The position numbers and the translations under genes are program-made. A stretch of 64,000 nt of DNA from Tolypeutes matacus. Its lineage: Eukaryota > Chordata > Mammalia > Cingulata > Chlamyphoridae. The notes under the pieces are model-generated. The model worked only from the letters and a program-made list of their open reading frames with translations, had not been told where the DNA came from and made no database searches. Below, piece after piece: positions 1-11,645 of this stretch (its first letter is position 1; every line of letters starts with the position of its first letter). Location of the stretch: NCBI GenBank assembly GCA_026826555.1, contig JAKSZT010038590.1, positions 1,104,683-1,168,682 on the forward strand, read 5' to 3'.

Positions 1-710
1 AATGTCAAGATTCATAGTTACATGCCCTGGATATTTGAAACTGCCCTTCCTAATCTACCCACCTGTCAATGCTGTACCACCAAACCCAGTAATATCACTA
101 CCCATCTGTCCTATCCTTCAATATGCAACTATACTCTATCCCTTTACCATAGATTATGTCTATATGGGTGATGGCTCAAAGCCTGCTCTTCTCTTTCTCT
201 CCCTTGTTAACCTATCTTTCAGACAATGGTTCTCAGAGACTGCTCACTTTCCTCAGTTCAGATCAGTGAGGTCATATACTGTTCATCCTTCAGTGCCTGG
301 CTTGCTTCACTCAACATAAGGTCTTCAAGATTCATCCACGTTATTCCATGTGCTAGCACTTTATTCCTTCTTACAGCTGAGTAATATTCCATTGTATGTA
401 TGTACCACATTTTGCTTATCCATTCGTCTGTTGATGGGCACCGGGGCTGATTCCAACTTTTGGCAACGGTGAACAATGCCGTTATGAACATTGGTATGCA
501 TATATCTGTTTGTGTCTTTGCTTTCAGTTCTTCTGGGTGTATACCCAGCAGTGGAATTGCTGGATCATACAGAAGATCTATTGTTAGTTTTCTGAGGAAC
601 CACCAAACTGTACTCCACAGTGGCTGGACCATACCGCAGTCCCATCAGCAGTGGATGAGGGTTCCTATTCCTCCACATCCTCTCCAACATTTAGTGTCTT
701 CTGTTTTTTT
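1..710 (-). mobile_element. L1 3' part: ORF2 C-terminus and start of 3' UTR, interrupted by MFF retrocopy
   Basis: The minus strand from about 710 down to 258 encodes the C-terminal end of L1 ORF2p, with recognisable blocks such as [15 protein letters not shown] and [14 protein letters not shown] and a stop at 258-260. Bases 1-257 match the 3' UTR start of the longer L1 copy at 43.4-47.5 kb: window base 1 corresponds to about 45853. The element continues to the right of an inserted MFF retrocopy at 2462-2611. Its 3' end lies beyond the left edge of the window. This is a 5'-truncated, non-autonomous copy. Confidence 0.93.
698..710. repeat. Target-site duplication, 3' side of the MFF retrocopy
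   Basis: The 13-mer cttctgttttttt here is repeated exactly at 2462-2474 on the far side of the insert. In the uninterrupted L1 copy the matching sequence runs directly into aatagc, so the nick site was TTTT/AA on the plus strand, the known L1 endonuclease preference. Confidence 0.85.
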
Positions 711-2461
711 TTTTTTTTTTTTTGCTTGACAGTTTATTAAATACACTACATTTGTACCTTATTCTGTAGTTTTTAAAATCATTCACACATGGACTTAGTA
801 AAAAAGTTATTTTATAGAAAATCATCTGCAAAACTAAAATGAAAATAATGCACATATTGTGAACATATTAGATGACTGCTGTAATGTTAGGAACTATTTT
901 CATTTAATCTGTACAGGTGTTTAATGAAGATAATCATGAACCATTAGGTGGCTTGTTTTTCTTAAATCTGACCTCAAACTATGACTTTAGAAGTGTTCAT
1001 GTTGAGTTGCAGATGCGAAAATGCCCATTAACAAAATGTTTAATCTAACAGTGTTTGAGAAACAAGACAAAATATTGTTTTCTTTTTACAGATATTTTCT
1101 AAATCTATTCTCTATGCATTCTCTCCCCCACTCAGAGAATTAGTTGTGTAAACTAAGAATCAATTCCTTTCAAAAACAAATGGCACCTATTTACAAATCA
1201 TGCAAAAGTGTTACTGTAGAACTGGTTAAAAGTGAGTACAGCTGAGTGGCAGAACATATCTTCACTTCTGCAAATCTAAGTCCTTCCCCTTCCTTTCTGG
1301 AAGAAATACATTTTTAGAATCTGGACTATAAAACGGCATACAATGCAAAGGCAGAAACAAAGAAGTTTGCAAATTCTTTATGTTTCCAGCTGTTGAGACA
1401 AATATTTTTGAAAGCTGAGGTTACCTCTAGCGGCAAAACCAAAGCCAGCTATTAAGCACCCAGAATGCTACAGTAATTGAATACATGACCATTTCTCTTT
1501 TAGCACGTTCTTTGTTCTCCTCTTCTAGAAGTTGTAGATGTCTATTTAGTTTGATTATCTGTCGTCTTAATGAAGCTGCATCTACAACAGTCATGTCATC
1601 TGAAGTTCCTTCAATTGATGTATCTATATTTGAAATGCCATACCTTTTTTTGTTTGTTTGTTTGTTTTTCAGAAGATGGGAAAACTAAATAGGGATTTTG
1701 GCACCTCAGAACCTTAAGTATTTTTATGTGCGTTCTGACTTTGTGCATGATTGGAAGAAATAATTTCTCAGGCTAAGCATGACTGATGTTGTCATGATGA
1801 GGATTACAAGTGGCGGCAGCAGACCCACCACGCAACACAGGTATGGTATCATTTCTGACCAGTTGTCCATTTTGGCAAACAGCATTTTCACTCATAGAGC
1901 GCTCTCTTTTTAGCCTGCCAACTGTACTAATTTCTTCATTTTGAGGAGTTGGATGAGGTCTTTCTAAATCCAGAAAATCTAGTGGTCTTTCACTTAGCGT
2001 AAGTACACGAGGTGGTGTTTTTAGTGCCAGAGGTTTAAAGGGAGTTGACTGAATAAGGTCAAGATCTGCTGGTCTTGAAAATGGAACATCTTCATTATTT
2101 CCTGCTACAACAATCCTCTCTGGAACCTGCATTATTACACTAGCATTTGGAACTCCTTCTTGGAATTCTTGTTCCATGTCAGCATTTGGTGGTGCTACCT
2201 TTAATTTTTCCGGGACCCTCATTCGCTGACTAATGCCTTCGGTGTATTCCATTTCATACTGAATCCGACTAATTTCCGCCATCTCAGCAGCAGTGGGAGA
2301 AGGAAATGCTGCCCCACTCACCCCCTGGGCCCGCTGGAGGGTCCCCGGCGAGGGCCGCTGCCCGCCGGCTCCCGGGGCGCTCTCAAAGGCCGTTGACCGA
2401 TCGCACGAAGGCGCCTGGGGCAAAGCACCGGCCGCAGTGGCCCGCAGTGGGCCGGGAAAGA
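711..2461 (-). pseudogene. MFF: MFF (mitochondrial fission factor) processed retrocopy
   Basis: This is an intronless copy of the MFF mRNA. MFF is the tail-anchored outer mitochondrial membrane receptor that recruits the fission GTPase DRP1. Reading the minus strand, a GC-rich 5' leader (2461 to 2283) precedes the [20 protein letters not shown] start at 2282. The frame stays open through the [13 protein letters not shown] and [19 protein letters not shown] blocks to 1783. A 139-bp insertion (1644-1782) then brings in a stop. After it the coiled coil (LQLLEEENKERAKRE) and tail anchor (VAFWVLNSWLWF) are open to a TAG at 1427-1429. The variable exons between VRND and PVLRGG are absent, so a short splice form was copied. 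The 3' UTR ends with AATAAA (733-738) ten bases before poly(A) at 711-723. Hallmarks of L1-mediated retroposition are complete. Whether it is expressed cannot be seen. Confidence 0.96.
1644..1782 (-). other. 139-bp insertion inside the MFF retrocopy
   Basis: On the minus strand this segment lies exactly between ...gacaacatcag and gtatggcatttc, where the parental protein reads NPHHDNV-RYGIS. It starts tcatgcttagcctg and ends in an A-rich stretch finishing AG. At 139 bp it shifts frame and supplies an early stop (SHA then TAG). No target duplication is visible around it. An alternative or cryptic exon of the parental transcript, or an inserted A-tailed element, would both fit. Confidence 0.75.
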
Positions 2462-2611
2462 CTTCTGTTTTTTTAATAGCTACCATTCTGGTGGGTGTAA
2501 GATGGTATCTCATTGTAGTTTTGATTTGCATTTCCCTGATAGTGAGCGATGTTGAGCATTTTTTCATGTGCTTTTTAGCCATTTGTATTTCTTCCTTGGA
2601 GAAGTGTCTTT
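2462..2611 (-). mobile_element. L1 ORF2 fragment, 5' continuation of the element at 1-710
   Basis: The minus strand encodes the ORF2 block [20 protein letters not shown] and matches the L1 at 46.55-46.70 kb until about 2611, where similarity ends abruptly. That is the 5' truncation point. The ORF2 frame runs without a stop into the MFF leader and coding frame, forming a chance chimeric open frame. Confidence 0.9.
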
Positions 2612-3395
2612 GTTAGTATTATTTTTTATTCACTACAAATGGAATTGTCACAGAAATGTCTCTAAATATATACATTCATATGTACATACATACCTAAGAA
2701 GAAAGAAAAGACCTATGAAGTGGTTCTACTTAACTCTTCTGGATATTTTCACTGTGCATGTCAACAAGTGTTGATGAATCCCTACGAGGCCTTTTAAATA
2801 GGAAAGAATCCCTCATGCATTATAAAACTACATAAAACATCAAGATATGATCAAATGTATTTATGGAAGTGTTTAGCATTATGGTTTTCTGTTCTTGATG
2901 AATCAATTCAAGTAAAACCCCTCAAAACTGCCTTCTCTTGCCTTCCCTTTCATAGATATGCCTCTTGAGAATATACATATGAAAAACTAAAATAATTTTG
3001 AGGTATTTGGCCATTACAATTGTAATTATTAAATCAATTATAAATACCTTAATCAGTCCACTTTAACTTCTTTTCCATGTGCTAAAATCCTTATGAATAT
3101 ACTATCTGCCCAGAAAAAAGAATATAAAGAAATGATACCTTATTTTTAAAGGTATTAAGTTAAGATGAAATGGAGGATTATTGTTTCAAAAGAAATTTTT
3201 AAAGGAACCTTAACTGTCTGGCTATTTCTACTGAGAAGTAAAAGAAATTTAAAAGATTAGAGTTATTATTGTGGCAGTAGTTATGCAAGATGATTAGATG
3301 AATTTATTACAAGAAAACTTAAAATCCCTCTAGTTTTTGTTCTTTTGACTAAATCCTTCCAAATAATATACCTACCAGGAATTTTTAAAAACCGC
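2612..3395. other. AT-rich stretch, nothing recognised
   Basis: No gene, RNA or clear repeat family could be recognised here. The only open frames are short and look like chance. Confidence 0.5.
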
Positions 3396-4612
3396 TTTGT
3401 TATACTGTTATTGTAATTATTCCTCAGAAAGTAACAGTTTCTTGAAATCACTGAATCAATTCAGTGAAAGTAAAAGGAGAACCTGGAACTCAGTCTACTA
3501 TAAATTAAGGAAGTACTCAAAGATGGTGAGAAAAAAAATGACACAGGAACAACTTCAAGTGGTTCTGGTGAACAAGTCAGGGGTAGAATGAGCATCAAAA
3601 TAACTAAACATAGCAGTAAGATAAGAATCTTTGCATTCATACTGATATACATAAATAATAAATGAAAGAGAAGGAAAAGCTCATTCTTACAATATAATGT
3701 CCACTAACTAATGCAGAGGCATGATTGAATTTGAAAGTCATATTTTCCAAACATCATGGTAATAATCATCAGTCAAGAATTACTAATGCATGCTAAAACG
3801 ATTCGGTAAAATTTGAGAAGTATCAGGATATTCACATTGTCTAAATATGTCCTTGAAAATTACTCATTACAAAAAGGAAAAGATAATTCTCTGAAGAATC
3901 CTGTCAAACCAGAGTGTAGCCAAAGTTTAAAGCAAAGGATCATATTGCCATCACCAGCAATAGGACAAATGGACACTATACATCCCCCCAATATGATATA
4001 CAAAGAAAACATAGTATCCCTTCAGTTGTATTCCTACCAAAGATACATAACTATGTCCAATCACATGTAAACATTAGAGAAACCCTTATTGAGCCATATC
4101 CTTCACAAATAGCAAATGTCTGAAAATCAGGGAAGACATGCACTGTTCCTGGTTGAAGGATTCTAAAGAGACATGACAACTAAATGCAATGACCCATTGT
4201 GAACTGAGCCTTTTAGTTGTGAAGGACATAAGTGGACAATTGGCAAACTTTGAATGGAGGTTAAACTTGAATGGATGGTTGTGAAATTGAATGGATAGTA
4301 ATGATGTATCATGTTAATTAAAAAATAATTAATGTGTGATTTTTTAAAATGTAGGAGAGTCTTGATTTGAAGGACAAACTCTGACATATTTGGGGGTGAT
4401 GAGGCAACAGTTTGGCAACTTGCTTAGAATGTTCAGAAGAAAAATTTCAGGGAAAAAAAGATTGGGCAATATAGAGTAAAGACTGTAAAATTTTTTTAAA
4501 CCATTATATGAGTGAAAGGCAAATGAGGTTTTGTTTGTACTCTTCTATTCATTGAGGTCTTCACTGATTCTCACTAAGTTTACAATTATTTCAAAATAAA
4601 AATTTTAAAAAT
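3396..4612 (+). mobile_element. Old L1 (L1M/L1ME-like) 3' end
   Basis: The stretch carries sequence typical of ancient mammalian L1 3' UTRs, including gagacatgacaactaaatgc near 4170 and the terminal attatttcaaaataaaaatt followed by an A-rich tail ending near 4612. It is heavily diverged and has no open frame of interest. The left boundary is approximate. Confidence 0.65.
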
Positions 4613-4633
4613 GTAAGTGACTACTCCTTATGT

Positions 4634-4827
4634 CAGGGGATCTTAAAATTTTTTGATCCACATACCCATTTGCCAGTCAGAGGAAAACCATGGACCCCAT
4701 CTCAGAATATAGTGGCAGATAGTTTTATGATACTGAACACTAGAAGGTCATTAAGTTGATATTTTTTTTAATTCAAGCCCACAGTCCCCCTGAAATTTAA
4801 CGATGGACTCCTGGTTAAGAAACCCTG
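4634..4827. mobile_element. Small hAT-type non-autonomous DNA transposon
   Basis: The left end caggggatcttaaaa and the reverse complement of the right end (cagggtttcttaacc) form imperfect terminal inverted repeats of the CAGGG...TTAA kind seen in hAT/Charlie MITEs. The element is flanked by ccttatgt (4626-4633) and ccttacat (4828-4835). These match at 6 of 8 positions, as expected for an old hAT 8-bp target duplication. At 194 bp it has no coding capacity. Confidence 0.75.
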
Positions 4828-4835
4828 CCTTACAT

Positions 4836-6395
4836 AAACTAAAGCTGAACCAAATGCCTGCCAATAGATAAAATTCAATATAATAAGGGGTATTATCATC
4901 ATTATTAAGTAGGTTAAGCCCCAGCCAATGGGAACCACAGCCAGTTATTAGGCAGAAATCTGAATCCCAACAACTAGTAAGGGACATGGATGATCCATGG
5001 GAGGCCAGGGCTGTTCAGTTTCCCAGCAGGTAAATAAAGCTGTGTCATACTAGAGTTAAATTCTGGCACCCCAAAGCTTAGGTTGGAAATTAGAAAAGCA
5101 CGGAATCTTCCACCACTCACCTTCTTTGAGGTTTAAGATGCAGGTCAAAAACTAGCCCTAACCTGTCACTGCAAGTCCCCATTTTACAGACACACTCTGT
5201 CCATGACCCCCTTCACCACATTTATGGAGGTTCCCCAAAACTGTAGTCCCCACCATGGGTGCCCATTTTTCCCAAATTTCACACTGAGGATGGGGCTTTC
5301 CCACAGCTCTGCAGGATCATCTGACCCTACATAACTGCCCAGTCTCTCCATGAGACCCCCTCTACCTTCTGAACCAGCCCTGACCCCCACCCAGTGCAGA
5401 TCTTTAGCCAGGACCTGAGCCTAACCCATAGTCAAAGGACCCACCCTGATAATTTGAGGTGGAGACTGATCTTGAACAGTCTGGGCCAGTCTCCAAAGCA
5501 GGTACCAAGTTCCATGACCAGTGGCAAAAGGGAGCCACCCATTATTAGACTGGATACCATCTCAGATAATGCAAGACTGGGCCCTTGGGAATCTTGGGTG
5601 GGTCAGAGACAAGAAGTTTGAGCCAATGGTTGCTTTGACCAGTGGACATGGCTGCCTTGACCAATAGGAAAAGTGATTGTTCTGTTACTAGGCAGAAACT
5701 ATAAGTAAAAAATACTGTCACCCCTAGAAGAGAAGAGTTAGACAAATGGATTTTCTTCCAATTTTCACAGGCAGATATCTGTCCCCTTCTTTACCCCAGC
5801 TTTGCACTAGATGGGAAAGACAAGATAGAGGCCGTGAACTTGAAAACATGGGTATAGGTGAGGAGGGGTGAGAAGTCCACTGAAAGAGGAGCCCCAAAGA
5901 AAGCCTGTGAATACATCTCCCTCAAATGCACCTTAGTTCCCAGAACGCTGGTGGCCAGGCTCGCTGCACCCTGGTAGGAGTCTGGAGGATGATTTGGTGG
6001 AGATCTAAAGCTTTCCAAGTCAAAGGCCTCAGATCTATGTGGGTCCTCAGCCAGTGAACCCCAGAGCCCCACTCAGCTGTTCCGCCCCCAAGCACAGGGA
6101 TATGAAAGGGTGGCCAGGATCACCTAATACTTGAGGACAGACTCTTTCCTGAGAGATGGAGAACAAAACTCTCATTAATGAGAGGGAAAGAAGGGAAAAC
6201 ACAGAGGCATCAGCAGCCTGTAGGTCTCTGCAGAATGGGTCCTGGAGCTGACCCCTTCTATCTGTCTCCACTGTCCTCCCCGCACCCACAACCCAGGGCA
6301 GCAATCAACATCATCTTAAAGAGCCACTGTCATAGTCTCCACCTCTTCTACCTGCTAAACTCTTTTCCCCTCATCACAGCCACTATTCTCTTAAT
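4836..6395. other. Unassigned stretch with CCAAT-rich segments
   Basis: No gene is recognisable. Two segments (about 4915-5040 and 5605-5720) both carry agccaatgg followed by a ggcagaaa motif, and the first ends with aataaa near 5033, which hints at old LTR fragments. The rest is unassigned. Confidence 0.35.
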
Positions 6396-6770
6396 TCAAA
6401 TGAAACTCTTTGCCCAATTAGTCTTTTCAGGCCTCTGGCTGACCCTCAAACACACCCCCTCAAACCCACTTCATAGCCATCACCTCTCCTGTGACTTCAT
6501 CCTGCAGTGCTTGTCCCCATGTTGGTTCACTGCTCAGGTGTCTCCTCTTTACCCCTGACCTCTCCTCCCAAGCCCCCTTTCCCATATCCATCACTTCCGC
6601 CTTTCCTTGTTTGTTCTTCTCCATTACTTTATCCTCACATGACATCCTCTGTGTTCTGTTTAATTTCCCTATTCAGTATCTCCCCTTCCAAATATCAGCT
6701 TCACAAGATCAGCAACATTCTTTCTCATCTTTACCATTCTATACCCAGATTTTGAAGGACAAATCATTTA
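6396..6770 (+). repeat. Possible L2 fragment
   Basis: Near the right end, atatcagcttcacaagatc...catctttaccattctatacccag resembles the conserved L2 3' region (agctccatgagggcagggac...). The upstream pyrimidine-rich part is also L2-like. Two overlapping open frames of 82 and 96 codons reflect the C-rich composition and are not taken as genes. Confidence 0.4.
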
Positions 6771-7361
6771 ATTTTTTATAATGATTTTTATTTCCTTTGT
6801 CTTATTTCTCCACCCAACATCCTCAACATGTCACTTCCTGCTTTCCTTCCACGATCACTAATATTCCCTAGGTAGTGCTTATTGTCTATACAGGGAGTGT
6901 CATTTCTGACTGAAACTACTAATTCTGGGGTTGCCAGCTATTTCTGGCAGGAGAGAAACCCCTGCTGTTCACTTAGCTTTCCTGTGAGTTGTGTCAGATG
7001 ATGAGGGAGAGGCATGAGGGGTGGGATGTGGAGATTTCTACAAATTGTCTAAGGAAGATTTCTTCATGATCAGAAAACTCTCAGTGCAGCACATGATAGA
7101 GAAAGAACATCATATACATGTGAACTTGCCAATTTTGTTTTTAACATTTCTTATTTTAGAATGTAAATATTAAATGATATAAATTCCTCTCTAAGAATGC
7201 AGTTTACAGCCCAAAAGAAACATTTGATTTGTAATGTTTTGACAAATACATATTTAGTTTAAAAAATAAAGTTGAATTTATTTAGGGGTTGTGACTATAA
7301 GAAATTTAACTATGCCAAATAATATTGTTTCTGATGTTTAAATGTCTGTTATTTCTATAGA

Positions 7362-7362
<1 letters not shown>
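6771..7362. other. Unassigned AT-rich stretch
   Basis: No gene or repeat family recognised. Confidence 0.4.

Positions 7363-7413
<51 letters not shown>
7363..7413. repeat. (TA)n microsatellite
   Basis: An uninterrupted run of about 25 TA units, probably polymorphic in length and self-complementary. Confidence 0.97.
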
Positions 7414-7418
<5 letters not shown>

Positions 7419-7881
7419 TTAAAATACAATATCTATAATATATAGATAGGATAATAAAGTAGAGATAGGTCACTTAAGGTATAAATGAGCTATAAATAAA
7501 ACTTAGAAAATATTGTTTGGGATATGTAGTTTGATCAAGTTTCAATTTGAGTAAAGGTTTGGATAATAGGACATCCTTTGACTACAGGGAGATAATTCAA
7601 ACTTTTTTTGAAATGAAAAATAAAAGTCCTACATTTCCTGGTGTTTTCATAGAAGTTGAGGGTCTTTTCCTCTAAAAGAAGGAATTGAGCATGGCTCTGT
7701 CCAGGATGAGAAGGTGGAGGAACTCCAGTCAATGGAGAGGGCCCCATTGGGTCCACTGGACTCCAGGACCTTCAGAGGGAAGCTGGGTGTGTGAACACAG
7801 CCTGGAGGCTCTGGAGGTCTGAATGAAGAAGAGGGGACAGCACCACTTTAACTCCCAGACCAACCCCTGAGGGAAAGACCA

Positions 7882-8211
7882 TCAAAGGGCAGATGGGGTC
7901 CTGTGCTTGGCTTCAAAAAGGCCTTGTGCTATGGTAGTTGTCATGACTCCTTTGAGAGACCTCGGTATTTCTAGCATCTCCATTATCACCTCTTCTAGTT
8001 TGGAGCCTTTGGTTCTCTCTTCCTTTAGTTTTTGGGCCAGTGAAGTTAATATCATCAGCATCTCTTTCATCCTCTTTTCCTTTCTGTAGCTCTCTACAAA
8101 GCTAGGTAATGTAAAAGTCTCTTTCTCTAGCCTGGCATCTAAAGGTGGAACAGCATTTGAAAAACTCTGTGAGTAAACTAATCTTGCCAAGGAGCTGGCA
8201 TTACTCTTCAA
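7882..8211 (-). other. Unrecognised 109-codon open frame
   Basis: This minus-strand frame starts at an ATG at 8211. Its C-terminal half is rich in K, E, L and M (KEERTKGSKLEEVIMEMLE) and could form a coiled coil. I do not recognise the family and see no promoter, splice sites or poly(A) signal tied to it. The sequence to its right (8.22-8.55 kb) looks like antisense old L1 5' material, so this may be L1-derived or a small retrocopy. It may equally be chance. Confidence 0.25.
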
Positions 8212-8219
8212 TCAGTGCT

Positions 8220-8550
8220 TATGCTCTATTTCATCATTCTGTCTTTCTCATTCATTGGGTTCTTCATTATTCAATTGTATTTTTAGATTTTTAGTTTTAG
8301 TGTATATGCATTCCTCTATGGCATTTTTTAAACTTTCCAGTACACTATCATAATTTTTAAGTTCATTTTTTTATGTCTTTGGAAATAATAAATATATTTA
8401 CTTTATATTCTCTATCTAATATGCCAGCATCTGGAGTTCCCAAGGTGTGATTTTGTCTCTTTTCATTCATATTGTCTTGTTTCATATTTTTACCTGGTCA
8501 TTTTTTTTTTTTATGTTTGACATTTTGTATTTCAGAACTGTAGAAATGGT
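8220..8550 (-). mobile_element. Possible antisense L1 5'-region fragment
   Basis: T-rich plus-strand sequence such as tttagatttttagttttagtg and cctctatggcattttttaaac is typical of antisense old L1 5' UTR or ORF1. There is no usable protein match. Confidence 0.3.
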
Positions 8551-10615
8551 GTGAGGCCTAAGGTTGTGCTAATGTCCTTCAGGGAGACTTCAGTTTGCTT
8601 CTTCTAATCCCTGTGGACACCATCCATCCAAGGCAAATTTCATCTGATTTGAAGACTTGAGTTTTTAAGTACTCTTTTGCTTTTGTTTTATACTTATACC
8701 CAAAGAACAGTCTTTCAGGGTCCTAACAAAAAGCAGTTCATGGATTACCACATTTTACTTTTGTTGAACCTAGACTTTGACATGTGTGTCAATAAAATCT
8801 TAGTGTTGTCAAATGCAATTATCAGCCTCTTTGCTTCCTTTTCAACTAGACAAACACAAGACATAAGCAACCCTGAATACTGATTCATATTTCTGGATTC
8901 CTGTGTTTTTCTAGACCTATACCCAGGAATACCTCATTTATTAAAGACAAGCAGGAAGAAATGTTTGTTATGCTTATGAAAAAAGAAAAGAAAAAAGGCT
9001 TTGCTGTGGCTTACTACCACTATGGAAACCACAGTCTGATGACATGGGTCATGGCCTCAGAGGGGTGGAATATAGGCAGTGGAGGAAGGGAAGAGCAACA
9101 ACTCCTGTGCCCCTGATGGACTTAGAAGACCCTTCTTCATCCCTGTGTCCTGTGCTATGAACAGTAGGTGGGAGATCTGCCCTGCTTCCAAATGACAGTG
9201 TTATGCTGATTCCCAATAAATTCACCTACACACTGGATTTCTTCTTACTGTGGACTATAGTAACACAGAGATGAGTGTCACTGAGATGGAGGGGGGAGTA
9301 CTATTGGCAGGCAAGGACATCCAGGTAAGGAATCAGTCTAGGGAATCATACAGTTTTGGGATTAGGGAAAAATCACAGATGTCCTATTGTGATGTATCCT
9401 GAGCCTCAGGCAGAGATTGGTGAGACAGGTGGGGACAGAGAAAAGCCTGGACACAGAGTCTGTGCAGACAGAGGAGTCTGGGCACAGAGAGAAGATTACC
9501 CTTCTGCTGGTTCCTACTTCCCTTATCTTCCAACGTTGACCCTGCTGAGGGAGTTGCTCTTACTGTGACTCACCTGGGTCTCAGATAAAGACTTAGATAC
9601 CCTGCCTCCAATCCATATGCACATTCTCTACTCCTTGGGCAGCTAAAGAAAGAAAAATGTCAGGCTGGACCCTGTTGAGGTAAGGAAGGAAATGTCAAAT
9701 TTTGCATGCTCATAGCACTGATTACAGGGAGAATATCAGGAGCTCAGTGACCCTAATAAATATGGGAATCTCAGAAAGAACTGTGACCACTGGTTGACAA
9801 TGATAGAAGTGTGGCTGTAAGAGAGTGCACCAGGCAGTGTAATCTGTATGCAGAACACCAGAGTAGAAAGAGAAACCCTCAGGAGTTACAGATGTTGAAA
9901 ATGATGCAGATCTCTTCATTCCCTTCAAAAATGGAAGGGTCAGATAATAAGAAGCTGATGAACACTTGAGGAAACTGAAAAGTGACACATGTTCAGTGTA
10001 GTTGGTGCAAATACAAAAGAAAATGCATTTTTTTTTTCTCAGAGCCCTAATGAAAACCATCATCACAAGTTCTGGATCTGCAATAAGAGGATATGGAGCA
10101 AGACATGTTCAGTCTTAATTAGTGCTTTTCCCCTCCACCAAAGCAGAGTACAGAATATGAAAGTCCACACTAGTAGTTCTTCACAGGGGAGTAATCAGCA
10201 GAAAGTTTGTCTCCTGTGGTACTAACAATTACACTAACAGGTCATACTTAGTGAGTTGTTTGTCCTTCATATGGTCATATCCATGTTTCTTGTGGTCTGT
10301 AGCTCCCTTTGATCTTTGTAAAGAAAGCCTCCCTCCACCTGTCTAGAAGGCTGGGGAGGGGTTAGACAGAGTGTACACAGAGGACAAGGTGTTTCTTTTC
10401 AGTCTCTAAAGGAGTGTGCAAAGCTGGAGATTGTTCCAATATTGTATTAGTCATGCTTTTCACAAACTTCTTTCCCCATTTATGTCATGAACCCAAGAAA
10501 TTCAGTTAGCCTTAACTTTCATCTCTTTGCTTAGGGACTTGAACAAAATATGAATATAGGAAGGGACTCATAAAGGTTTGATTTTCCAAAATGTAAACAT
10601 GAAATATTTCAAAAA
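8551..10615. other. Unassigned 2-kb stretch
   Basis: No gene, RNA or clear repeat recognised. Short open frames (for example 9722-10066 minus and 9356-9568 plus) lack any family resemblance. Confidence 0.4.
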
Positions 10616-11340
10616 TAATGGAAAGCTGGAAGAATTATACAGTTGATACTTATAGCCCACAATAGAGATTCTACCCTTAACATTTGAATGCACTTGCTTT
10701 ATCATATATCTCATTGGTAAATTGAACCAACTTATTTTTATTCACTTTAAACCAAATTGCAGACATCAGTAAACTTTTACCTAAGTAATTCAGAATGAAT
10801 GACTTTAGAATTCAATATTTTTAGTATACCATTTTTACTAAATATTTACATAAAATGAAATACACATATCTTAAGTGATGAGTTTTAACAAACATAAAAA
10901 TATATACCTATTTAACCAAATCTTTATTGCTACAGAATATTAACCTTTATTCCATAAATTACTCTCATAACCCCCAACAAATAAATCTGACCTTTATTCC
11001 TACAAAGGCAACCAGTTCTCTGATTTTGTTTCCTACCACAGATAAGTTTTTCCTGTTCTAAGTAGTATATGTCCATCAAATCATATTTTATTAACTCTGT
11101 TGGGTAATGCTTCTTTCACTTTTCAGTATAAGAATGTTGTATATAGCAGTAGCTAATTCTTTTTAATACTTTGTAATTTTCAGTCGCATGAATTACCACG
11201 CATTGTTTATATATTCTCCTCTTGATTGAAAATTTACTGGCTCCAGTTTGGGCTATTATGAATAAATATTCTTTGAGCATACTTGTAGATATCATTTCAT
11301 ACGGTTCTTGAGATAAATGCCAACATTTTTTGGAGTCTAT
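10616..11340 (-). mobile_element. Old L1 (L1M-like) 3' end, antisense
   Basis: Plus-strand text such as tgggctattatgaataaatattc and the preceding AC-rich 3' UTR (acacatatcttaagtgatgagttt) match the usual antisense appearance of old L1M elements: 3' UTR first, then the ORF2 C-terminus. It is heavily mutated. Confidence 0.6.
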
Positions 11341-11645
11341 GTACCAGAGGAGGAAACTTGTACAGGGTCCCACAAGTAGTCCTAGCAAAATCAGGAACAT
11401 CTCTGACATCAGAGATTTGTGCTCAGCCAAGGTCTACTCCTGGATAGGGCCTATGAGTCAGGGTTTTAAGACATTTTTACCCTATCTCCATTGGTTCCCC
11501 ATATGCCCTTTACAATGTAGAGATTATAGACCAAACTCCTGTGAGATGGAGAAAGTCGGCTAGATTTCCTATTTCACCTTTAACATTGGCTTAGGATCTG
11601 AGCAGGCTTATGAGATGAACCAGATAAAATTGACACACTATGTGA
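11341..11645. other. Unassigned stretch
   Basis: No gene or repeat family recognised. Confidence 0.4.

Noticed and set aside
7363..7413. (TA)n run as a possible origin, attachment site or regulatory element
   Set aside because: Plain dinucleotide microsatellite. No supporting motif.
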